Counted from the first letter of the stretch, positions 1 through 9,623 are shown. The stretch is 64,000 nucleotides of DNA from Leptospiraceae bacterium (GCA_024233835.1 JACKPC010000001.1:1550001-1614000); one strand, 5' to 3'. Translations and numbers: made by a program. The notes: generated by a model from the letters alone, not told the origin.

Positions 1-811
1 GTGATAATAATGGATGTCCTGAAGAAATACCACTATCCAAAATAGCAATTCTGGGAGCTTTATCATCTGGAGCAACTGGTTGTGCTATGTTTTCAATATC
101 AAAATTTAATAGAGAATACTTTAGGGTAAAATTTGGAGGTACGTCAATAGTACGTACATCTCGATATTTAAATAATTCTTTATAATTAAAATGATTGCAT
201 TTGGCACGTAAGATTGTAAGAAATTTTTTAGAAATTTGATCTAAGATTTGAATATTATTTTTAGAAACAAAATTTTTAAATGCAAAAATCATTTGTTCTC
301 TATGATAATTATTTTCTGTTGGCCATAATTCTATATCTAACAAAAAGTCTTCAGTATCGGGTAAGCCTTCTCTTTTTAATACTTCGCCTTTTCTATCTTC
401 TTCTGTCCATAGTTTAAATTCCCTTGATGCTTCAATCAATTCTTTTCGAGTAACTTTTCCTGTTGAAGCAAAAGTAGATAAACGCTTTTCAAATTCCTCC
501 AAGGCATTTTCAGAAGCAAATAAAAGAACAATTTCATTACTTTCTTGGCTTACAATTGTTATACCTTCTATTGACTCAAAACCTGTCGGATCAAAACTTT
601 CCATAGTTTTTAATTTTAATAATAGTCTATCATCAAAACCGGATATTTCTTCTGATTTTCTTATTATCTTAATAAGTTCTAATTCATCTTTTAATTTTTG
701 TGCATGTGCACTTTTATCCCCGGTAAATTTTTTAGGATTAAAAGGTTTTCCTCTTCGCTCGTTAATTACTGTTTCTCTTTGGAATTGAATATGTTCGTAA
801 ATTTCAGGCAT
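1..811 (-). CDS. ietS: IetS-like subtilisin (S8) protease, partial
   Basis: The reading frame opens with ATG at 811 and runs 270 codons to the window edge without a stop, so only the N-terminal part is present. After about 250 residues of prodomain-like sequence comes IAILDSGISSGHP (Asp259), the motif that surrounds the catalytic Asp of S8 subtilases; the His and Ser motifs would lie outside the window. The start overlaps the stop of the upstream AAA ATPase in a TAATG, which implies translational coupling. An AAA ATPase next to an S8 protease is the layout of IetAS, first described as a plasmid incompatibility/toxin-antitoxin pair and later as an anti-phage system. The family call is firm for subtilase; the IetS assignment rests on context. 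Confidence 0.82.
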   Translation of the reverse strand, partial: MPEIYEHIQFQRETVINERRGKPFNPKKFTGDKSAHAQKLKDELELIKIIRKSEEISGFDDRLLLKLKTMESFDPTGFESIEGITIVSQESNEIVLLFASENALEEFEKRLSTFASTGKVTRKELIEASREFKLWTEEDRKGEVLKREGLPDTEDFLLDIELWPTENNYHREQMIFAFKNFVSKNNIQILDQISKKFLTILRAKCNHFNYKELFKYRDVRTIDVPPNFTLKYSLLNFDIENIAQPVAPDDKAPRIAILDSGISSGHPLLS

Positions 812-1806
812 TATTTGTTTTCTCTTAATATATTTTGTCTTGATTCTTCTCGTAGATATGAAGTTTCTATATATCTATCTTCCAAAAATTCTTTTCCTTG
901 CATTATCATTTCCTTAATTGCTCTACGAAGAATTCTTTCTATATCAGCATGTGATAATCCCTTAAACTTCTGCGATAACTCATTTATATCTGTACGTAAA
1001 TTTCTTCTGACACCCCTTAGTTTTAATTCAATCAGTTTTTTTATTTGTTCTTTATTAGGATAGCTGAAATTTAAAACTTCTTCAAATCTTCTCCATACTG
1101 CACTATCTAATGTTTTTTCATGATTGGTAGCGGCAATTAATATGCTATTTCCACGATAACTATCTAACATTTGCAATAAAGCATTGACTACTCGCTTTAT
1201 TTCTCCATGCTCTGAATTATCGGCTCTTTCTCTACCCAGAGCATCAAATTCATCAAATAGTACTACCATATTTGTTTTATTGATGAAGTCAAAAACCTTT
1301 CTAAGATTTGCCGAGGTTTCTCCAAGATAGGATGAAACGATTGAGTCTATTCTAATGATTGCCAAAGGTAATTCTAACTCGAATGCTATGACTTCTGCTG
1401 AAATTGTCTTGCCACAACCCGGTGGGCCATAAAATAATATTTTGTCTACCGGTTTCAAACCATGTAGTTTTAAAATCTCTCCTCGATTATGCTCCAATAA
1501 AATTTCTTCCATAATTGACTTGTTTTCATCAGAAAGAATAATCTCATCTATTGAGCGGGTAGGGGTAATTATATGGATTAATGGTAAACCTTTTTCTTTA
1601 TCATTCGGAATTTCAAGATTCAATATTTGAAAAGAATTTTTTTCTGGTTCTTTTCCATATAAAATTCTTTCTAAATCATTTGCTAATAAGTGATGCTTTT
1701 TAGCTCTTTCCTCATTGATTATTTCCTCTGCAACCTGTTTGAATGAGTCTTTATCTCCAGAAGTGCCAAATTGAATCATCTTGCGTAAAAGTTTTGAACT
1801 GGCCAT
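811..1806 (-). CDS. ietA: IetA-like AAA+ ATPase
   Basis: This 331-aa AAA+ ATPase has Walker A GPPGCGKT at residues 127-134, Walker B VVLFDE at 181-186, a sensor-1 ATN at 226-228 and an arginine pair at 239-240 just before FEEVLNF. It resembles single-domain AAA proteins of the FtsH/Cdc48 type that unfold or remodel proteins. An AAGGT-like ribosome site precedes ATG 1806. It is the first gene of a two-gene unit, and its stop overlaps the start of the subtilase gene by one base. In IetAS systems the ATPase is thought to control the protease; this is family knowledge and not visible here. It has no transmembrane segment, so a cytoplasmic location is likely. Confidence 0.85.
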   Translation of the reverse strand: MASSKLLRKMIQFGTSGDKDSFKQVAEEIINEERAKKHHLLANDLERILYGKEPEKNSFQILNLEIPNDKEKGLPLIHIITPTRSIDEIILSDENKSIMEEILLEHNRGEILKLHGLKPVDKILFYGPPGCGKTISAEVIAFELELPLAIIRIDSIVSSYLGETSANLRKVFDFINKTNMVVLFDEFDALGRERADNSEHGEIKRVVNALLQMLDSYRGNSILIAATNHEKTLDSAVWRRFEEVLNFSYPNKEQIKKLIELKLRGVRRNLRTDINELSQKFKGLSHADIERILRRAIKEMIMQGKEFLEDRYIETSYLREESRQNILRENK

Positions 1807-1866
1807 TGTTATACCTTATCACCTATTATTTATATAGTATGTTAAAATCATCAAGTAAAAAAAAAC

Positions 1867-4800
1867 TCACAGCCTATCATACTCTTCCAAAACACCCAGC
1901 TTTACTTCATCCTTAACCAGTGGGAATGTGCTGAGAATGTATTCCAACTCTTCTCTTGTTAGTTTGTAAATCTTTGCAACCATAGCATCAATCTGGTTTT
2001 TCAAAGCCTGTCGTTCTTTTTCGACTTTCACACCATGAACCTCATGAGGCTTCTTACTGCCTTTCCCTTTCAAACCCACTTCTTCCAAAAGCTCGTCAAA
2101 TTCTTCTGTAGTTCCCACAAGCTTCGCAGCTCTTTCGACTAATTTAGAAAAGTAAGGATGGTCTTTATCCGACTGAAACCGCGGAATGGGAAGAGATAAT
2201 AAGTAAAAAACATTTAATGTAGCTGATACTTTAAGTCTAATTGTATAGTCTAAGATATAGCTATTCATTATGGATGAAAAAAATAACTGCTGAGAATTAG
2301 AAATGTTAGATTTTTCTATATTAATAGTAGCACAATTTACTTCTGATAACGATTTTTTAGGAATTATACTCGAAATTAAAGTTCGTTCATTAGTATTTGA
2401 AGCTATTCTTCTGTGCCCCCATCTATAATAATTGTAGTTATAATGACTGACTTTTTCTAACATTTTATTATCTACCCAAAATTTTGGCTTATCATAATTT
2501 GAATCGTATTGCCAAATCATTTTACCTTCAAAAAGTGGAATTCCATTTTTATTCTTATTAAATAAATAAGAGTTATTTGTAATATGTGATTCAGAAATAA
2601 GTTTCACATTCCATGTTCCTTCGATTTCTTCTCCCAATAGTGGATACTCTGCATATATTTTTTCTGTAATGTCGGATTCTTTCTTGGAGGAAAACTCCAT
2701 GAGTGATAATGAATCGGGAGAAAATTTCTTTAGTGTTTCGAGGTTTACACTAACGTATTTTCCTTTCCTGTTATGTGCTTGCATCATTTCGTTTTCTGTT
2801 AGCATCATAAAGGCAGCGGGAACGTCTTTGGTTCCTTCTTTGGTTTTGATGGTGTTATAAGCAACAAATTTAAATCTACTATCTACATCCTCAAACATCT
2901 TCTTTCGATTTTCAAAGCCATATAAGAACTGAACTTTAGATTCTGCAAAGAATAACTCTCGTAATTCCTTACAGCCAAGGTCTGTATAAAACCCCGATGG
3001 CATTACAATTCCAAGACTTCCTTTTGTTTTTAATAAGTAAAACGCTCTTTCTAAGAAAAGTTTGTAGAGGTTTATATCTCCCTTGCCTCTCGCCGGATAG
3101 TCTTCACAACTTCTAAAGTATTCCGACACAGAGGAAAGGCCCATGCTGTATTCCATCCAGAGTTTCTTCAGCTTAGTATCTTTCTTGAGTGTTTCCTCTA
3201 CTTTTTTCTTGGCCTGAATTTTATCCAATTTACGATAACCATCTAAGTGCTTTTCAAAGAACTCCTGTGAATTGGGTTTCCAGGTTTCCCAGGGAGGGTT
3301 GAGTAGCATAATATCGAACCCGCCCTTGTTCATGATTTCCGAAAATTCCATCACCCAGTGAAAAGCATTCAAGTCTTCTGCCTGTATCTTGAATTCCTTA
3401 AATTGTTTTATAGCTGAAGTATCTTTCTTCAAGTCTATAAAATCAATTTTATTCTTGGGCTTTACTTTCCATACACCTGAAATCTTGGTATTAAAATCCT
3501 TATGAAAAAGTTGTTTTAATGCACCTGTTTTCTGGTGAATTTCATCTCTTTTCTTGAGAGCAGCCTTTGGATTCTCCACTGAAAAGTAAGCCTTTATTAA
3601 ATCTTCTCTCTCTTCAAAGGACTTTCGAATATCATAAAAATCAAATAGTCTTTCGGTCTGTTGTTTCTTAGCTCCCGGAAATAATCCCTGTTGCTCTGCT
3701 TTACCCGTATTTTCAAAAGGAGAAGAAGTAAAACCGACAAGAGAATTCCCGCAGACAACATGAAAATCAATATTCGGAAGCGGTTCTTCTACCTTATCGG
3801 TAATACCCTCTATCATTGCAATAAACAGACGAAGTTTGGCAATCTCGACTGCTTCCGGAAGAAGGTCTACTCCATAAATATTTTTACTGACTATAAATCT
3901 TCGAATTGTATAGATAGATGGAGAAGGGCTATCCATATCCTTCTTGTATTCTTTTTTCAGTGATTCCAGATTATTCGTCTTAACTACTTCGAGTAAGTTT
4001 AAATGTAATTCCGAAAGTTCATGCAAAGCTTCAATCAAGAATTGACCGGAACCGCAGGCCGGGTCACATACGGTTATATTCGATAGCTTTTCATAATAAG
4101 CAAGGAGGTCTTTTTCAGAAGCCGAAGAAAGAAACTCCGATACTTTTATACACTTTATTTTTAGATTATTCTGAATAAAATATAAAAGAAAATTTTCAAT
4201 TGTTTCCCTGGAAAGAAAGGAACTCAAGAAAGGTGGAGTATAATACACACCCTGAGACTTGTTTTCACCCAGTGATTTTTCAAAAATATAACCTAAAATA
4301 TAAGGGTCAATTACATCTTCATCGGTATCAGAACGTTCACTCGAATACCATAACCAGCTTTCTAAAAATGCAAAGATTTCCTGAAAGGCTTTATTGGGAA
4401 TAGAAATGTCGGGATGTTTTTGTTCCAATTCATGCGTTAAAAAAAGTCCTCCATTGAGATAAGGAATTAACTCACCGGTTTCTTGAATCCAGGAAGCATC
4501 CCTATCTTCCAATTTGACACAGAGTGTTTCTAAGAAAAATCGTTTTAAAAAATTCTCATAGAAGTTACTTTTCTTGTTCTCATATTCCGCAAGCTTGCGG
4601 ACCAGATACCTTTCATCTTTTTCTAAAAGATGTTTCTTCTGGAGAAAATACAGAAAGATAATTCTATCCAATAAGACCTGTGCATATAATCTCTTATCAT
4701 CCGGATCTGCTACTCCTTGGATTTGTTTTACAAGCTGTAGTCTTTTTTTGGAATAGTCTGTATAAAATCTTTTGGAAACATCTTTTCTATCGAATAGGTC

Positions 4801-5190
4801 ATCAAAGGTTTCAATCTGCTCGTATTTTAATTTAGAAACCCTTTGAATCCCTATTGGGTTTTCTCTATTTCTGATTTCTTCTTTTTTTATTGTATAACGA
4901 ACAATTTTTGATTTTCCTTCATAACCTATTTTAACAAAAGTCATAGAAGAAAAATCTTGCGGAACGGCTAAAACACAATAGCGATTATATGTAAAGGAAT
5001 TGATACGTTTGTTTATTTCAGATTTTTCCTCATAGAAGAATATTTCAATAAATTCGTCTTCTGCAATATTAAAAATGAATGCTCCATCATTTTCTCTGAC
5101 CTGAAAACCCAAAAAAGAAAAATAGTTATACACATCATCTATGGATTGAATTTCTAAAAACTTGCTCTTAAGCTGTTCTACCTTGGACAT
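1867..5190 (-). CDS. Eco57I-type N6-adenine DNA methyltransferase
   Basis: This 1107-aa protein has the SAM-binding motif DPACGSGQF at about residues 376-384 and the catalytic NPPW at 631-634, typical of gamma-class N6-adenine methyltransferases with a fused specificity region (Eco57I/PglX-like). The N-terminal 350 residues are charged and mostly helical. The C-terminal 250 residues probably form the target-recognition domain and end in a helical tail. No nuclease motif is evident. AGAGG lies seven bases before ATG 5190. A PLD-helicase fusion lies upstream on the same strand, separated by hepT/mntA, so the two big genes may be modification and restriction arms of one system. That pairing is an inference. 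Confidence 0.85.
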   Translation of the reverse strand: MSKVEQLKSKFLEIQSIDDVYNYFSFLGFQVRENDGAFIFNIAEDEFIEIFFYEEKSEINKRINSFTYNRYCVLAVPQDFSSMTFVKIGYEGKSKIVRYTIKKEEIRNRENPIGIQRVSKLKYEQIETFDDLFDRKDVSKRFYTDYSKKRLQLVKQIQGVADPDDKRLYAQVLLDRIIFLYFLQKKHLLEKDERYLVRKLAEYENKKSNFYENFLKRFFLETLCVKLEDRDASWIQETGELIPYLNGGLFLTHELEQKHPDISIPNKAFQEIFAFLESWLWYSSERSDTDEDVIDPYILGYIFEKSLGENKSQGVYYTPPFLSSFLSRETIENFLLYFIQNNLKIKCIKVSEFLSSASEKDLLAYYEKLSNITVCDPACGSGQFLIEALHELSELHLNLLEVVKTNNLESLKKEYKKDMDSPSPSIYTIRRFIVSKNIYGVDLLPEAVEIAKLRLFIAMIEGITDKVEEPLPNIDFHVVCGNSLVGFTSSPFENTGKAEQQGLFPGAKKQQTERLFDFYDIRKSFEEREDLIKAYFSVENPKAALKKRDEIHQKTGALKQLFHKDFNTKISGVWKVKPKNKIDFIDLKKDTSAIKQFKEFKIQAEDLNAFHWVMEFSEIMNKGGFDIMLLNPPWETWKPNSQEFFEKHLDGYRKLDKIQAKKKVEETLKKDTKLKKLWMEYSMGLSSVSEYFRSCEDYPARGKGDINLYKLFLERAFYLLKTKGSLGIVMPSGFYTDLGCKELRELFFAESKVQFLYGFENRKKMFEDVDSRFKFVAYNTIKTKEGTKDVPAAFMMLTENEMMQAHNRKGKYVSVNLETLKKFSPDSLSLMEFSSKKESDITEKIYAEYPLLGEEIEGTWNVKLISESHITNNSYLFNKNKNGIPLFEGKMIWQYDSNYDKPKFWVDNKMLEKVSHYNYNYYRWGHRRIASNTNERTLISSIIPKKSLSEVNCATINIEKSNISNSQQLFFSSIMNSYILDYTIRLKVSATLNVFYLLSLPIPRFQSDKDHPYFSKLVERAAKLVGTTEEFDELLEEVGLKGKGSKKPHEVHGVKVEKERQALKNQIDAMVAKIYKLTREELEYILSTFPLVKDEVKLGVLEEYDRL

Positions 5191-5241
5191 TACATTACCT
5201 CTGGGTTTATGACCATATTTATATATATCTTACGTTTACAC

Positions 5242-5275
5242 TTCTATAAACTCTTTGATGCTGAGTTCTTTTCCT
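5242..5275 (-). repeat. DUF4240 3'-end scar, copy 1
   Basis: These 34 bases are identical to 10495-10528, the 3' end of the intact DUF4240 gene. On the minus strand they still read GKELSIKEFIE followed by V and a stop. Nothing else of the gene remains here. A third, slightly diverged copy is at 9590-9623. The scar sits between the HepT gene and the methyltransferase start. Confidence 0.85.
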
Positions 5276-5277
5276 AT

Positions 5278-5631
5278 TTATAAAAGAAGAGAGTTTAAGA
5301 TTTCTTTAATCTGGTTTTCTAAAACTGGAATATCATCTGTTATGATATTCCAAACAACCTGATAATCAATACCAAAGTACTCATGAGTTATGATATTTCG
5401 AACACCGACAATACTTCTCCAATCAATATTATTGTATTCTATTCTCATTTTATCTGAAATTCTTGCAGCTGCTTCTCCGATATCCTGTAAAGCTTTTGCA
5501 CAAGCATATTTTGTTTTTAAATCATTCAGAAAATCTTGCTTACTCAGTCCTTTTACAAATATTTGTATAACTTTAGTATTATCTAAAATATGTTTTAGCC
5601 TATCTATATCTGAAAGTTTTTCATTTCTCAT
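5278..5631 (-). CDS. hepT: HepT-like HEPN ribonuclease toxin
   Basis: This 117-aa helical protein is of the HepT/DUF86 family. It carries the RX4HXY signature, R78, H83 and Y85 in RNIITHEY, which forms the RNase site of HEPN toxins. Its start overlaps the end of the MntA-like gene by 11 bases, the usual antitoxin-first layout. In characterised pairs the nucleotidyltransferase antitoxin adds AMP to the tyrosine of this motif; the residue is present here. The pair interrupts the PLD-helicase and methyltransferase genes and may be an addiction module or a second defence layer. Length is normal for the family. Confidence 0.9.
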   Translation of the reverse strand: MRNEKLSDIDRLKHILDNTKVIQIFVKGLSKQDFLNDLKTKYACAKALQDIGEAAARISDKMRIEYNNIDWRSIVGVRNIITHEYFGIDYQVVWNIITDDIPVLENQIKEILNSLLL

Positions 5632-5932
5632 ATATTAGAATCTTATCCTTTTCTATTCTATTAGCAAAATCAAGTGTTTCATTATGATTGTCGTATAATG
5701 CACCGCTGGAAATGACATCTACTTCTATGGGAAACATTTCTTTAATATCCAAAATCATTCTTGAAAACAAAAGCCCCACTTTTTGCTCAGGTTCTAATTC
5801 TAAAAGTATATCCAGATCACTTTCATGATCCATTTCATTTCTTGCATAAGAACCGAATAAATAAACTTTTTTTATAGGTTTATCTGCTGCATAAGCAAAC
5901 ATTTTCTCTTTTACATCTTCTATAGAAATCAT
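5621..5932 (-). CDS. mntA: MntA-like nucleotidyltransferase antitoxin
   Basis: This 103-aa minimal nucleotidyltransferase has G27-S28 followed by D39 and D41, the GSX10DXD motif of the MNT family. Its partner is the HepT toxin immediately downstream, overlapping by 11 bases. It is expected to neutralise the toxin by AMPylating or oligo-adenylating its active-site tyrosine; this comes from characterised homologues. It starts 29 bases downstream of the end of the PLD-helicase gene, so it may be read through from it. A 22-bp repeat shared with the 10.2-kb region lies across that junction. Confidence 0.9.
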   Translation of the reverse strand: MISIEDVKEKMFAYAADKPIKKVYLFGSYARNEMDHESDLDILLELEPEQKVGLLFSRMILDIKEMFPIEVDVISSGALYDNHNETLDFANRIEKDKILIYEK

Positions 5933-5950
5933 ATATATCTCTTTTTTATA

Positions 5951-5972
5951 TTCTATCCTTTCTATATATAAA
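5951..5972. repeat. 22-bp junction repeat, copy 1
   Basis: The 22 bases at 5951-5972 are identical to 10219-10240. In both places the repeat covers the last codons and stop of one gene (here the PLD-helicase, ending SIYI) and the ribosome site AAAGGATAGAAT of the next gene. Confidence 0.85.
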
Positions 5973-8900
5973 TACTTAATACTAACTGGCTATGAATTTC
6001 CGAACTTTTGTAAAGACTTCCTCTCATACTGGAATCCTCTAAAATCACTTCATTATAGAATGTAAATAGAGCGGAAGCAAAATCATTAAAAGCGACTTTA
6101 GGAACCTGTTTAATGTTAATATTATATTTATTTAAAGTATCTTTTAATTTATTTGCTTTATCCGAAGAAAGCTGAGTCGTTCCCAGTATTTGCATCATTT
6201 CTTTAAAAACAATCTCTGCATCTTCTCGAATTGTTTTAGCAAACTCAAAAAAGTTCTCTTCCACGAAAAGAGCTTTTTGTTTTTTTAAACCCTGCAAAGT
6301 CTGTATAAGTTGAACCTGAATCCCCTTCACGGAACTCACTTTTTGAGAAACCTTATGAGGATCGGCTTCTTTAAGTCTTTCAATAAAGATTTCTTTAAAT
6401 GCAAGATTTATCTCTTCTTCTGCCTTTTCCACCCATTCTTTATTTTCCACTTCCACACGTGTAAAACCCTCTGACTGAAGATTAGCCTTTTCAAAGAACT
6501 CTTCCGGAAAAGCATATTCTACATTTTCATTTCCTTTTTTACATAAGAATACACGGGAAAGAAGGTCTCTATTCTGATTCCGTTCTCCATAGATTTCATA
6601 TAATTTATAGATGGTGTTAGGATTTTTATTGGTAATAGTATAATATTCAGCTTTCTTTTTAGGAACACCCTTAAAATCAGAACTCCTGAGATGATTTTCT
6701 TTAGCTGCAACGAATAGCTTCGCTCTAAAGAAATCTTCTTCCGTTTCTCCTTCTATACCGGAAAAAAGAGAATTACTTTTACTGTTTATTTCATATTCAC
6801 TTACGGAATTGGCATTATAATTCTTTTTAAGTTGTTCACCTATAATCTGTGGATTGATCTCTTCTTCATCGGAACTTAAAATAGCCATTTCTTTTCCTAA
6901 AAGAGTATTTACCTGGCTTATTTTAGCACTTAAGATTTCGAGTAACTTTAAAAAACGCTCTAAAATTTTATCAGGTGTAAAATTAAAAACCTTAATTTTA
7001 TTTTCAGAACCAATACGATTGATTCTACCCACTCTCTGTACAATTTTCATTGGATTCCAGGGAAGGTCAAAATTGATAAGTAAATCTGCATCCTGTAAGT
7101 TTACACCTTCAGCTAAAACGTCGGTAGAAATTAAGAGATTTAATTCTTCACTTTCTGTTATATTTTCTACTTTTCTGGCTCTGGGTGCAAACTTATCTAA
7201 AACTTTAGATATTCTACCCGAAGTTCTATCATCACCACTTACAGTATCAAATAATAAATCGATTTTATTATCTTCACAGGCTTGTTGAATATGATATTTA
7301 ATATATTCTAAAGTATCCTTATAGGAACAAAAGCAAAGAGCCTTAATAAAATGAGAACGGTTTAATCTATCTAAGAAAATTTCTATCTTGGGCTCTTTAA
7401 GGCTTAGTGGTTCATCAGGTTTTTCTCGTAAAGGTATAATGTAAGATTCTATAAAATCATTTATTGTTTTTATATCAGTTTCACACCATTTTATAACGGT
7501 TTCTTTATCAATTAAATCCTCTTTTCCATCTTTTATATCTTCTGAATAATCCTCTAATTCCGGTTCTTCCTCTAATTTTTTCTGATTATATTTTTCAATA
7601 ACTTCATTCCAGTCCTCAGAATCTATTTCGGAGCGAAGAGTTGTAATTTTTGCTTTGATGTTTTCAAGGGAACAGTAGAAAGAGTAAACACTGGATTCGA
7701 TTCTTTTGAACAAAAGAAGCTTATACAAATAAGAAAGTGTTTCCCCATTGGAATTACCGGAAAGGCGTATATGGGGTAAAAATAAACTATCGAGGAATGA
7801 GTTTATATTTTCAAATATTGCTTCAAAGCCTCCTGTAAATTCGTATTCTATTTTATAAACAGTTGGTTCCTGAAACTCTAAAGGTTTACCTCCTACTTTT
7901 ACATTCTTATATTTTTCTTTTATGGAAGACCTCATCCGAAGAAGCATCACAGAGTTTAAAATATCAATAATTCTTTTTTTAGCTCGCTCATAATCTGGAT
8001 TATTTTCTAACTCACGAATACTGATTCCTTTACGAAGATTTTTAATTAGTTCTGAAAAAACTTGAAAACTGGATGGGTATAGACCTGCATTTGTAAGAGA
8101 AGCTTCTACTGTTGAAAGTTTTACCAGGTTTAATAAGTCGCTTACAGAGTTATTGAAAGGAGTTGCTGTTAATAACAAAACATCTGATCGAGAAGAATAA
8201 GGATGCAGTAGACTGATATGCTGATATAGCCTTGTATCTTTATTTCTGGCTCTGTGAGCTTCATCTACTACAATTAGGTCAAATTTCTTTTTTCGTAATT
8301 TACTTTCTATGGCAGAAGGAAGCATTTGGCTTAACTTCCCCTGTGAAAGAAAAACTAAATCGGATGAAGCATCTATAGAAAAATATTTTGAAAGAGTTTC
8401 TTTCCACTGATGAAGAACAGTAGGAGGGGTTAGTATTAAAACTTTTTTTCCTCTTTTATAGTATCTATAAATGACTTCGGAAGCTGTAAATGTTTTTCCG
8501 AGTCCTACAGAGTCAGAAACAATGGCTCCTCCAAATCGTTCTATTTTGTTTAAAATATTCTCAGCACCAATTCGTTGAAACTCAGCTAATTGATCAGTTC
8601 CTTGAAGTTCTTCTTCCTCCATCTTTCCAATAAAGTAATAAACCATATACACAAGCATCTGAAAAGGAGTAAGGAATATATCTTCCCTTTTTTGAGTATG
8701 CTGTTTTTCTCTCAGGATTCCTTTTACAATCTGGAGTAATTCCGGACGAAAATCTATTCCTTCAGATTCCCATAGCTCATCAAACCATATTTTTAATTCG
8801 TTATATACCGGTATATCTGAAGAAGTTAGATTTAGCTCACTGTTTTCAGTAAGTCCACTTTTCGAAAAATTAGAAGAACCAACAATTGTTCTTACTTGTT

Positions 8901-9348
8901 CTATATTTCCCGGTAATACTGTTCGAGCAAGATAAAGCTTTGCATGAAAAAATCGATTTAACATCAACCGAATATGGATTTTATCATTTTCCAGCAGTTC
9001 AATAATTTTGAGTAGCTTTTCCTTTTCTAAACCGGAAACCTCAGTCTCAATATTTTGAATAATTTCTCTTTTTAATTCTGAATCAGTTTTTGGAATTTTA
9101 AATGCTGTTTCCAAAACCTTTGCAGTTGTATAATCCGTTCTTGGGCTTATCAGGAACTTAATCTGAACATCGTTTTTTTGGAAAAACTCATTATTTTCCA
9201 GACTATCCATAACCAGTTCAAATCCACTCAGATAGAAATATCCTACGGCAATTCTCATTTCCCTGATATAAGGGAAAATTATGTGATTAATTACCCTATC
9301 AAACTGCCTATTTTCATCTCGGTTATCTATGAAAGCTGGAAATTGCAT
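5962..9348 (-). CDS. PLD nuclease-superfamily II helicase fusion
   Basis: This 1128-aa protein starts with a phospholipase-D nuclease domain: HxK at H135/K137 in FFHAKLYL, then GSSNFSKSG at 157-165. A SNF2-like superfamily II helicase follows, with Walker A SVGLGKT near 280-286, DEAH at 362-365, and a C-terminal helicase domain containing STDVLAEGVNLQDAD and QRVGRINRIG. The last 250 residues are unassigned. PLD nucleases paired with helicases and methyltransferases occur in NgoAVII/CglI-type restriction systems, and helicase plus methyltransferase occurs in DISARM class 1. Here nuclease and helicase are one chain. An AAGGTG ribosome site precedes ATG 9348. The C-terminal four residues fall in a 22-bp repeat shared with another gene end, so the natural C-terminus may have been altered. 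Confidence 0.88.
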   Translation of the reverse strand: MQFPAFIDNRDENRQFDRVINHIIFPYIREMRIAVGYFYLSGFELVMDSLENNEFFQKNDVQIKFLISPRTDYTTAKVLETAFKIPKTDSELKREIIQNIETEVSGLEKEKLLKIIELLENDKIHIRLMLNRFFHAKLYLARTVLPGNIEQVRTIVGSSNFSKSGLTENSELNLTSSDIPVYNELKIWFDELWESEGIDFRPELLQIVKGILREKQHTQKREDIFLTPFQMLVYMVYYFIGKMEEEELQGTDQLAEFQRIGAENILNKIERFGGAIVSDSVGLGKTFTASEVIYRYYKRGKKVLILTPPTVLHQWKETLSKYFSIDASSDLVFLSQGKLSQMLPSAIESKLRKKKFDLIVVDEAHRARNKDTRLYQHISLLHPYSSRSDVLLLTATPFNNSVSDLLNLVKLSTVEASLTNAGLYPSSFQVFSELIKNLRKGISIRELENNPDYERAKKRIIDILNSVMLLRMRSSIKEKYKNVKVGGKPLEFQEPTVYKIEYEFTGGFEAIFENINSFLDSLFLPHIRLSGNSNGETLSYLYKLLLFKRIESSVYSFYCSLENIKAKITTLRSEIDSEDWNEVIEKYNQKKLEEEPELEDYSEDIKDGKEDLIDKETVIKWCETDIKTINDFIESYIIPLREKPDEPLSLKEPKIEIFLDRLNRSHFIKALCFCSYKDTLEYIKYHIQQACEDNKIDLLFDTVSGDDRTSGRISKVLDKFAPRARKVENITESEELNLLISTDVLAEGVNLQDADLLINFDLPWNPMKIVQRVGRINRIGSENKIKVFNFTPDKILERFLKLLEILSAKISQVNTLLGKEMAILSSDEEEINPQIIGEQLKKNYNANSVSEYEINSKSNSLFSGIEGETEEDFFRAKLFVAAKENHLRSSDFKGVPKKKAEYYTITNKNPNTIYKLYEIYGERNQNRDLLSRVFLCKKGNENVEYAFPEEFFEKANLQSEGFTRVEVENKEWVEKAEEEINLAFKEIFIERLKEADPHKVSQKVSSVKGIQVQLIQTLQGLKKQKALFVEENFFEFAKTIREDAEIVFKEMMQILGTTQLSSDKANKLKDTLNKYNINIKQVPKVAFNDFASALFTFYNEVILEDSSMRGSLYKSSEIHSQLVLSIYI

Positions 9349-9409
9349 GGTTCGTTCACCTTATACCGAAAGTCGATAGGAATTAAAGTAAAAATCCTTC
9401 CCCCTCTAA

Positions 9410-9555
9410 TTTTTCAGAATAATCTACAATTTTAGTTTATGAATTAAGAAAGACAAGAATTTTACAGTCATAAATGGGAAAAAGTCATGAAATTGGGTTT
9501 TAATGCAAACTTCCCACAAACATCCACAGTTTTCGGTTTGTATTTCAGTGTTATC
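9410..9555. repeat. Leader repeat A, upstream of PLD-helicase
   Basis: About 145 bases here align with 10962-11105, sharing blocks such as CAGAATAATCTACAA, GACAAGA and AACATCCACAGTTTTCG with scattered differences. It lies in the 310-base gap 9349-9658 as the 5' leader of the PLD-helicase. The gap also holds scar copy 2 and the start of leader copy B; I see no gene in it. Confidence 0.75.
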
Positions 9556-9589
9556 GAGAGAAAGGAAAGCTTTTAACTGGTTTTTATAC

Positions 9590-9623
9590 TTCTATAAATT
9601 CTTTGATACTGAGTTCTTTTCCT
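9590..9623 (-). repeat. DUF4240 3'-end scar, copy 2
   Basis: This 34-base copy of the DUF4240 3' end has two mismatches to 10495-10528 and still reads GKELSIKEFIEV-stop on the minus strand. It is joined directly to leader copy B. That is what an internal deletion of a DUF4240 gene between its leader and its last twelve codons would leave, with a short CCTT-type microhomology at the join. Confidence 0.8.

Noticed and set aside
698..1063. Plus-strand frame opposite the ietA/ietS junction
   Set aside because: Opposes two well-supported genes; hydrophobic, low-complexity product typical of an antisense frame.
1867..9348. Canonical DISARM or BREX
   Set aside because: No drmA/drmB/drmC, no PglZ phosphatase and no BrxC-like ATPase are present; only the methyltransferase and helicase parts are comparable.
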